From Austwickia chelonae (GTDB lineage Bacteria > Actinomycetota > Actinomycetes > Actinomycetales > Dermatophilaceae), in NCBI RefSeq assembly GCF_003391095.1, contig NZ_CP031447.1, forward strand, positions 1,798,001 to 1,862,000: DNA of 64,000 bases. The letters run 5' to 3'. Position numbers and translations under genes: made by a program. The notes beneath the pieces are model-generated. The model did no database searches. It had not been told where the DNA came from and worked only from the letters and a program-made list of their open reading frames with translations. How positions within the stretch are numbered: position 1 is the first letter of the stretch; each line of letters opens with the position of its first letter. Of the stretch, positions 58,719 through 64,000 are shown in pieces.

Positions 58719-59716
58719 TGGGGTCTTCTTGGGGTGTGGGTGTCGGCTGCGCCTTGGAGTCTGTGGGTGACGGCTTGGACGATGTCGGGTGGGGTGAGTG
58801 CGATGACGTCGGGGCCGTAGGAGGCGAGTTCTTCGGCGAGGGTTTCGGTGTTTTGGGCGTGGAGGGTGAGGGTGTCCCATCCGGGGTGGTGGGGGGTGGG
58901 GGTGGTGGTGGTGGCTCGTCGGCGTAGTGCTCGTCCGGTGTTGGGGCGTACGGCGATCTGGGCGAGGAAGGGTGTGGCTGAGGTGATGCGTTGTTGGACG
59001 AAGGTGCGGGGGCGGTGTCCGGTGGGGACGTTGTAGCTTCCGGGTTTGCCGGTGCGTTGGATGTTGTTAGTGATGCGGCTGAGTCGGAAGATTCGGGGTT
59101 CGTTGAGTTCGGTGTCCAGGGCGGTGAGGTACCAGTGTCCGCTCCAGCTGGTGAGTCCCCAGGGGTGGACGTTGCGGGTGCGGGTTTGTCCGGTGTGGGC
59201 TGAGGTGTAGGTGAAGGTGATGGGGCAGGTGTCGATGACGGCTGCGCGGATGGGTTCGAAGGTGGGTTCGGGGGTGCGGATGCGTGCTTCGATGCCGATG
59301 ATGGAGCTGTCGTCGCGTTCTACGCCGTCGGCGGCGAGTTTGCGTAGTGCTGTGGCGGCGGGTCCGCTGAGTGAGGCTTGTGCCCAGGTGCGGTTGGCGA
59401 GTGCGAGGACTGCGAGTTCGTCGGGGGTGAAGTGGAGTTCGGGGAGGTCGTATTCGCGGCGGTCGATGCGGTATCCGGGTTCGTCGCCGAAGAAGGAGTC
59501 GAGGTGTTCGGTGATGAGGGGGATGCCGAGGTCGCGTAGTTCTCCTTTGTCGCGTTCGAACATGCGTTCGAAGGCTTCGTCGGAGGTGGTAGACGCGTAG
59601 GCCGCGACCGAGGACCTGATTTGGTCCCGGGTCAGCGGCCTACGCGTGTATAACAGGCAGATCACCACGTTGAGCAACCGTTCGGTCTTCGCGGCGACCA
59701 TCGGCTGGGAACTCAT
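58715..59716 (-). CDS. pafB: WYL-domain transcription regulator PafB
   Basis: 333 residues. KTERLLNVVICLLYTRRPLTRDQIR is the N-terminal HTH, FERMFERDKGELRDLGIPL follows as usual in the family, and the WYL domain has FTYTSAHTGQTRTRNVHPWG and GHWYLTALDTELNEPRIFRLSRI. Partner of PafC. Codon use changes near 59590, where the 5' end is balanced and the rest C-rich. A small hairpin GCTACC/GGTAGC at 59726-59742 lies just before the start. Confidence 0.93.
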   Translation of the reverse strand: MSSQPMVAAKTERLLNVVICLLYTRRPLTRDQIRSSVAAYASTTSDEAFERMFERDKGELRDLGIPLITEHLDSFFGDEPGYRIDRREYDLPELHFTPDELAVLALANRTWAQASLSGPAATALRKLAADGVERDDSSIIGIEARIRTPEPTFEPIRAAVIDTCPITFTYTSAHTGQTRTRNVHPWGLTSWSGHWYLTALDTELNEPRIFRLSRITNNIQRTGKPGSYNVPTGHRPRTFVQQRITSATPFLAQIAVRPNTGRALRRRATTTTPTPHHPGWDTLTLHAQNTETLAEELASYGPDVIALTPPDIVQAVTHRLQGAADTHTPRRPQ

Positions 59717-59785
59717 GGGGTTGACGCTACCTGTCCGGTAGCTGTCTGGTGGCGGGTGGTGATGGGTGCCCTGTGTATATGGGGG

Positions 59786-60169
59786 TTAGCGCACGCCCAT
59801 GAGGTCGACGACGAAGATGAGGGTCTCTCCTGGTTTGATGACGGCGCCGGCGCCTCGGTCTCCGTAGCCGAGGTGCGGGGGGATCACCAGTCGGCGTCGT
59901 CCGCCGACTTTCATGCCTGCGATGCCTTCGTCCCAGCCGCGGATGACTCGGCCTGTGCCCAGGGGGAAGGAGAGGGTTTCTCCTCGGTTCCAGGAGGCGT
60001 CGAATTCCTCGCCGGTGGACCAGGCGACTCCTACGTAGTGGGCTTCGACGAGGGATCCGGGGCGGGCTTCGACGCCGTCGCCTTCGATGAGGTCTTCTAC
60101 GGTCAGTTCGGCTGGGGGGTTGTCTCCGGGGAAGTCGATCTCCGGTTTGGTGCGATTCGTCTCGGACAT
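59786..60169 (-). CDS. FKBP-type peptidyl-prolyl cis-trans isomerase, cytoplasmic
   Basis: 127 residues, single FKBP domain without signal peptide. PGSLVEAHYVGVAWSTGEEFDASWNRG, FPLGTGRVIRGWDEGIAGMKVGGRRRLVIPPHLGYG and GETLIFVVDL match the fold; most active-site aromatic residues are kept. ATG 60169 follows AGGAG; GTG 60178 is a weaker choice. Located between pafA and pafB, after the FKBP lipoprotein gene on the same strand. Confidence 0.94.
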   Translation of the reverse strand: MSETNRTKPEIDFPGDNPPAELTVEDLIEGDGVEARPGSLVEAHYVGVAWSTGEEFDASWNRGETLSFPLGTGRVIRGWDEGIAGMKVGGRRRLVIPPHLGYGDRGAGAVIKPGETLIFVVDLMGVR

Positions 60170-60219
60170 GTGACTCACTCCTTGTTCAGGTCGTCGGGAT
60201 GTGGGTGGAGCTGGGTGGT

Positions 60220-61215
60220 TCAGGCGTCGTAGGCGTCCAGGATGTCCAGGACGAAGATGAGGACGTCGTCGGGTTTGATGTCCGCTTTCGGTTCGCCTTT
60301 GTCGCCGTAGGCGTCTTCGGGTTGAGCCACGATGAGGAGGCGGGAGCCGACTGTGTGTCCGGGGATCGCGTTGTCCCAGGCTTTGATGAGGTTGCCCTCC
60401 CCCACGGGGAAGTCGACGTAGTTGGGGTCGTGGTTGCCGGAGTAGTCGAAGGGTTTGCCCGGGTCACGCCAGGTCACGCCGGTGTACCGGAAGCGGACGA
60501 CCTGGCCTTTCTCGACCTTCTTGCCCGTCCCGGTGATGAGTGGCTGTACGACCTTGTCCTTCGTCGCCTGTGGTGAGGGGACGGTGATTTTGGCTGGTTT
60601 CTTCAGGTCGTCGGGTACTTCGGCGGTGGGGAGACCGGCTTTGGGTGGGACGGGGGTTCCGGTGGCGCGTTCCAGTACCGGGCGTGCAGCGACCACGTCG
60701 ATCACGAAGAGCAGTGAGTCGTCCAGGGACATACCCTCGGGCAGCTGGGCGTCGTTCATCATTTTGGAGGCCGGGACCGCGGCGAGTACCTGCGCGCCGA
60801 TCTTCTGTCCCTTGACCGCTTTGTTGAAGACGTCGACGACGCCTTCCTCACCGACTTTCAATGATGTGGGCCGCCCGGCGTAGGACGAGCTGATCAGTTT
60901 GCCGTCGGCGCCCGAGTAACGGGCGTGGTGGACGTCCAGCCACGCTTTGTCGCCGATCTGTTCGCCGGTGCCCTCTTTGATCACTCGAGTGTGTGAATCC
61001 TTGGACCGTACGGGCTTCTCCACCAGCTGCAGGGTGGGAGGCGTGGTGGCATTCGCTCCTGGGGTGACCGTGATCTTGTCGAAGGCCGCGTTATTCGCGG
61101 GCGCATTTGACGAGGACGACGATCCTGGTGAGTCCGCTGGTCCGTCGGCGCATCCCGTCACGAGCACTGCGGGGAGGATGGCCAGGCTGAACAGGCGTAA
61201 TGTCACAGAGCGCAC
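60220..61215 (-). CDS. Lipoprotein with two FKBP-type PPIase domains
   Basis: 331 residues. Signal peptide RLFSLAILPAVLVTGC with lipobox at Cys22, then a Ser/Asn/Ala linker. First FKBP-like domain about 78-178 (DKAWLDVHHARYSGADGKLI, VVDVFNKAVKGQKIGAQVL), more diverged; second about 225-328 (GQVVRFRYTGVTWRDPGKPF, IKAWDNAIPGHTVGSRLLIVAQPEDAYG). Probably folds exported proteins at the outer face of the membrane. GTG start 61215 keeps the basic n-region. Same layout is known near pafA in other Micrococcales. Confidence 0.9.
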   Translation of the reverse strand: MRSVTLRLFSLAILPAVLVTGCADGPADSPGSSSSSNAPANNAAFDKITVTPGANATTPPTLQLVEKPVRSKDSHTRVIKEGTGEQIGDKAWLDVHHARYSGADGKLISSSYAGRPTSLKVGEEGVVDVFNKAVKGQKIGAQVLAAVPASKMMNDAQLPEGMSLDDSLLFVIDVVAARPVLERATGTPVPPKAGLPTAEVPDDLKKPAKITVPSPQATKDKVVQPLITGTGKKVEKGQVVRFRYTGVTWRDPGKPFDYSGNHDPNYVDFPVGEGNLIKAWDNAIPGHTVGSRLLIVAQPEDAYGDKGEPKADIKPDDVLIFVLDILDAYDA

Positions 61216-61344
61216 AGGCAGAACCTAACTTCGCTGGAGACTCGAGCACGGTGGAAGGCGCAGTGGGAAATCGGGCGCCGGACCGCTGACCAGCCTAACC
61301 CGGCTGCCCCTCGCCGGAGGAGGAGCACCTTACACCGGGACCGC

Positions 61345-62712
61345 TCATCCCCGCATGGAGGAGATCAACCGGTCGACACGTTCGTCGACGTGCGCGAAGG
61401 GATCTTTGCAGATCACCGTGCAGCCCTCGTCCCCGTCGATCCTCAGATGGGTCCAGTCGACCCGGACAGGCCTGTCCATTTCCTCGGCGGCTTCCACCAG
61501 TGCACCGCGCAGGCGGGCACGGGTCGTCTGCGGCGGGCGGGTCATCGCGGCGGTGACATCTTCGTCGGTGGTCCACCGGTGCAGCTGTCCGGCGTTTTCC
61601 AGCTTGGCCGCCAGCCCGCGGTGGGGGTCGATGTCGTGGTAGAGCAGGTCGAGCTGGGCCAGCCGCGGGTCGGACCAGCTGAGTCCGTGCCGTTCGGCTT
61701 GCCGGGTGATGAGGGCGTATTTGGCGGCCCAGTCGACATGGCGGGCTATTCGGTGGGTCGTCTGCATTTCCATCGCGTCGAGGACCTCGTCCCACAACGC
61801 CAAGGTTTCTTCGTCCCAGGGTCGGGCCGGGCCGTGTTCGGTCAGATGGTCGGCGGCGAGCGTGTAGTAGACGCGCTGGATGTCAAGGGCGTTGACATGG
61901 CCGGTGACGGTGGGAAAAGTGGCACGGCCGGTGAGGTCGTTCCCTACGGTGCGGATGGCTGAGGCGGTGTCGCTGGGAGTGTGGTCCGGTGGGATACTCC
62001 CGGCTTCGAGAGCACGCAGGACGAGATCGAAGGTGGCGGTCTTCAGGAGGGTGGAGGACTCGGCCATATTGCTGTCGCCGACGATGACGTGGAGTCGACG
62101 GTGACGGCTGGCGTCGGCGTGGGGTTCGTCGCGGGTGTTGATCATCGGGCGCGCGCGGGTAGTGGCACTGGAGGCGCCCTCCCAGATGACTTCGGCGCGT
62201 TGGGAGAGGCAGTAACGAGCCTTCCCGTCAGGTGTGGTGATGAGTCTTCCTGCCCCGCAGATGAGCTGGCGGGTCACGAGGAAGGGGGTGAGTGTTCTGG
62301 TGAGGGTGTTGAGGTCGGTGTTCCGGCAGATGAGGTAGTTCTCGTGGCAGCCGTAGGAGTTGCCCGCGGAGTCGACGTTGTTACGGAGGAGGAAGATCTT
62401 CGTGTTCGGGTTTTCCTCGACGAGATGCTCCTCAGCGCGGATGACCAGGTCCTGGAGGATGCGGGTCCCGGCGCGGTCCTGGGCGAGGAGATCCGGGAGG
62501 GTGTCGCACTCGGCGGTGGCATATTCAGGGTGATTGCCGACGTCCAGGTAGAGGCGCCCGCCGTTGCGGAGAAAAACATTGCTGCTGCGGTGACGTCGGA
62601 CGATGTCACGGAACAGACACCGGACGATGTCATCGGCTCCGGGTCGGTGTTCTCCTCCGGCGTGGCAGGTGACTCCGTATTCGGTCTCGAGGCCGAGGAT
62701 GCGCCGGTCCAT
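61345..62712 (-). CDS. pafA: Pup-protein ligase PafA
   Basis: Attaches the small protein Pup to lysines of proteins destined for the proteasome. 455 residues, carboxylate-amine ligase fold. N-terminal ILGLETEYGVTC with the Mg-binding Glu, GRLYLDVGNHPEYATAEC with the catalytic Asp near residue 57, NNVDSAGNSYGCHENYLI, and RLHVIVGDSNMAE are all intact. Three bases after prcA. pup and dop should lie upstream of prcB, beyond the window. Confidence 0.97.
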   Translation of the reverse strand: MDRRILGLETEYGVTCHAGGEHRPGADDIVRCLFRDIVRRHRSSNVFLRNGGRLYLDVGNHPEYATAECDTLPDLLAQDRAGTRILQDLVIRAEEHLVEENPNTKIFLLRNNVDSAGNSYGCHENYLICRNTDLNTLTRTLTPFLVTRQLICGAGRLITTPDGKARYCLSQRAEVIWEGASSATTRARPMINTRDEPHADASRHRRLHVIVGDSNMAESSTLLKTATFDLVLRALEAGSIPPDHTPSDTASAIRTVGNDLTGRATFPTVTGHVNALDIQRVYYTLAADHLTEHGPARPWDEETLALWDEVLDAMEMQTTHRIARHVDWAAKYALITRQAERHGLSWSDPRLAQLDLLYHDIDPHRGLAAKLENAGQLHRWTTDEDVTAAMTRPPQTTRARLRGALVEAAEEMDRPVRVDWTHLRIDGDEGCTVICKDPFAHVDERVDRLISSMRG

Positions 62713-62715
62713 GAG

Positions 62716-63438
62716 TCAGCGGCCGGTTCCGCGAAGATCGCTGTGCTGGGTCTGCGGGTTGGTGGAACGGGGACGCAGGTCGGGAAGGTCGACGTCGTCG
62801 AGTCTGCGGAAGGTTCGTCGCGGACGGGTCCGGTCGAGCAGGGCGATCTCGAGGGGCGCCGGTGGGATGTCTTCGCGGCGCAAGGCGACAGAGGCTTGGG
62901 AGATGACCTCGGCCACCGTCAGGGTGTGGCTCAACTGCGGGCGCAGTGCTGCGGTGACTCGTTCGGCCGCTCCCCCCGACACGGCGTAAAAGGGCTCGTC
63001 GCGGACCGACCCGTCGTAGGAGATGCGGTAGATCTCGTCCCGGGCCGGTTCGGCACCGACCTGGGCGAGGAGGATCTCCACTTCGAAAGGTTTGGAGTCC
63101 TGCGCGAAAGTAGCCCCCAAGGTCTGGGCATAGGTCCCGGCGAGCGCGCGGGCGGTGACATCGGTGCGGTCGTAGGCGTAGCCGCGGAGGTCTGCGTAGC
63201 GGATGCCGGCGACGCGGAGGGTTTCGAATTCGTGGTATTTGCCGACTCCGGCGAAGCCGATGCGGTCGTGGATCTCGGCGATTTTGTGGAGGGTGGGGCT
63301 GGGGTTCTCGGCGATGAAGAGGATGCCTTCTTGGCAGCTGGCGGCGAGGACGGAGCGTCCGCGGGAGATGCCTTTGCGGGCGAATTCGGCTCGGTCTTTG
63401 GTGAGTTGTTCGGGTGAGACGTAGAAGGGTGTGCTCAT
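62716..63438 (-). CDS. prcA: 20S proteasome alpha subunit
   Basis: 240 residues from ATG 63438, overlapping the prcB stop by four bases. MSTPFYVSPEQLTKDRAEFARKGISRGRSVLA is the gate-forming N-terminus, with GILFIAENPSPTLHKIAEIHDRIGFAGVGKYHEF in the core. The C-terminal tail from about 200 is Arg- and Pro-rich and poorly conserved. The alpha rings bind the Mpa ATPase. Codon use changes near 63180, C-rich in the 5' part. Confidence 0.95.
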   Translation of the reverse strand: MSTPFYVSPEQLTKDRAEFARKGISRGRSVLAASCQEGILFIAENPSPTLHKIAEIHDRIGFAGVGKYHEFETLRVAGIRYADLRGYAYDRTDVTARALAGTYAQTLGATFAQDSKPFEVEILLAQVGAEPARDEIYRISYDGSVRDEPFYAVSGGAAERVTAALRPQLSHTLTVAEVISQASVALRREDIPPAPLEIALLDRTRPRRTFRRLDDVDLPDLRPRSTNPQTQHSDLRGTGR

Positions 63439-64000
63439 CGGGCGCCTCCGGGGTTGTGTCGGCGGTCGGCGACGAGGTTTTCGACGATGGTGGCGATGTC
63501 GGTGTCGGCGACGAGTCGGGCGCCGTTGGTGTCGGCGAGTGCACAGGTGGGCCAGAGTCTGCGGGCGATGTCGGGGCCGCCGGTGGCGGTGTCGTCGTCG
63601 GCGGCGTCGTAGAGGGCTTCGATGGCGATGTGGAGTGCGGTGTCGGCGTCGAGGGCGGGGTGCCAGAGTTTTTTGAGGGCTCCGCGGGCGAAGAGGGATC
63701 CTGATCCGACGCCGGCGTAGTCGTGTTCTTCGTAGCATCCGCCGGCGATGTCGTAGCTGAAGATGCGGCCGGTGTGGCCGTCGTGGCCGGCGTAGAGGGG
63801 GATGACGCCGAGTCCGCGTAGGGCGAGGGGGAGGTTTCCTCGGATCATGGTGCGGAGGCGGTTGGCGCGGCCTTCCAGGGAGAGGGGGGTGCCTTCGATT
63901 TTTTCGTAGTGTTCGAGTTCGACTTGGAAGAGGGAGACCATTTCGGTGGCGACGCCGGCGACGCCGGAGATGCCGACGAGGGAGCTTTCGTCGGCGACGA
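63435..64000 (-). CDS. prcB: 20S proteasome beta subunit, C-terminal part (5' end outside window)
   Basis: Open from the window edge to TGA at 63435; 188 codons visible of about 270-290. The propeptide, N-terminal catalytic Thr and following strands are outside. Seen are ADESSLVGISGVAGVATEMV, FQVELEHYEKIEG, LYAGHDGHTGRIFSYDIAGG with the conserved YD, YAGVGSGSLFARGALK and the helix ALHIAIEALYDAADDD. These are standard for actinobacterial PrcB. Confidence 0.95.
   Translation of the reverse strand, partial: VADESSLVGISGVAGVATEMVSLFQVELEHYEKIEGTPLSLEGRANRLRTMIRGNLPLALRGLGVIPLYAGHDGHTGRIFSYDIAGGCYEEHDYAGVGSGSLFARGALKKLWHPALDADTALHIAIEALYDAADDDTATGGPDIARRLWPTCALADTNGARLVADTDIATIVENLVADRRHNPGGAR

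Noticed and set aside
61981-63417. 478-codon plus-strand frame over pafA and prcA
   Set aside because: Antisense to conserved proteasome genes; acidic low-complexity product.

Overview
The window is a high-GC chromosomal segment of an actinobacterium. The markers are a Pup ligase/proteasome operon (pafA, prcA, prcB) with pafB/pafC, WhiA, two RbpA proteins, OpcA, a mycothiol-type DinB-like protein, a SufBDCSU operon under SufR, and a polyprenol-phosphate-mannose synthase beside Lnt. Gene order follows two blocks well known from Mycobacterium tuberculosis: Rv1420 to Rv1466 (uvrC to sufT) and Rv2050 to Rv2110c (rbpA, ppm, then helY, tat, paf and prc). The style resembles Micrococcales such as Dermatophilaceae or Intrasporangiaceae, but genus cannot be fixed by eye. 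No rRNA, tRNA or CRISPR array was seen.

Layout. 1-7.7 kb: nucleotide excision repair (uvrA 3' end, uvrC) with a Tat-type Rieske lipoprotein between them, then rapZ-yvcK-whiA. 7.9-11.9 kb: gap-pgk-tpiA, secG and a divergent RbpA paralogue. 12-17.7 kb, minus strand: tkt-tal-zwf-opcA, without an adjacent pgl. 18-20 kb: heme O and heme A synthases (ctaB, ctaA). 20.3-25.5 kb: one 1743-residue carboxylase-like protein whose biotin carboxylase module looks catalytically dead. 25.6-27.1 kb: an ABC exporter. 27.3-34 kb: sufR-sufB-sufD-Rieske-sufC-sufS-sufU-sufT, almost every junction overlapping.

34.7-48.5 kb is the accessory part. It holds a small Cys-containing orphan protein between inverted repeats, a tyrosine recombinase without cargo, a pantothenate operon (DUF2520 oxidoreductase, panD, panB, panC), a HhH-GPD glycosylase, an AAA ATPase, a compact four-gene operon (class III aminotransferase, split transketolase, SCP2-like protein) with a paired palindromic site upstream, an AT-richer GT87 glycosyltransferase, and a CsbD-like stress protein.

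48.8-64 kb returns to core genes: rbpA facing lnt-ppm-fxsA, a 5'-3' exonuclease facing helY, tatC-tatA, pafB-pafC, two FKBP prolyl isomerases, pafA, prcA and the 3' part of prcB.

The best candidates for something undescribed are the pseudo-biotin-carboxylase megaprotein (20284-25515) and the aminotransferase/split transketolase/SCP2-like operon (42164-46203). Other structure worth following: long near-perfect palindromes used as gene ends without T-tracts, two very different RbpA proteins, and blocks of strand-asymmetric base composition whose borders fall inside genes.
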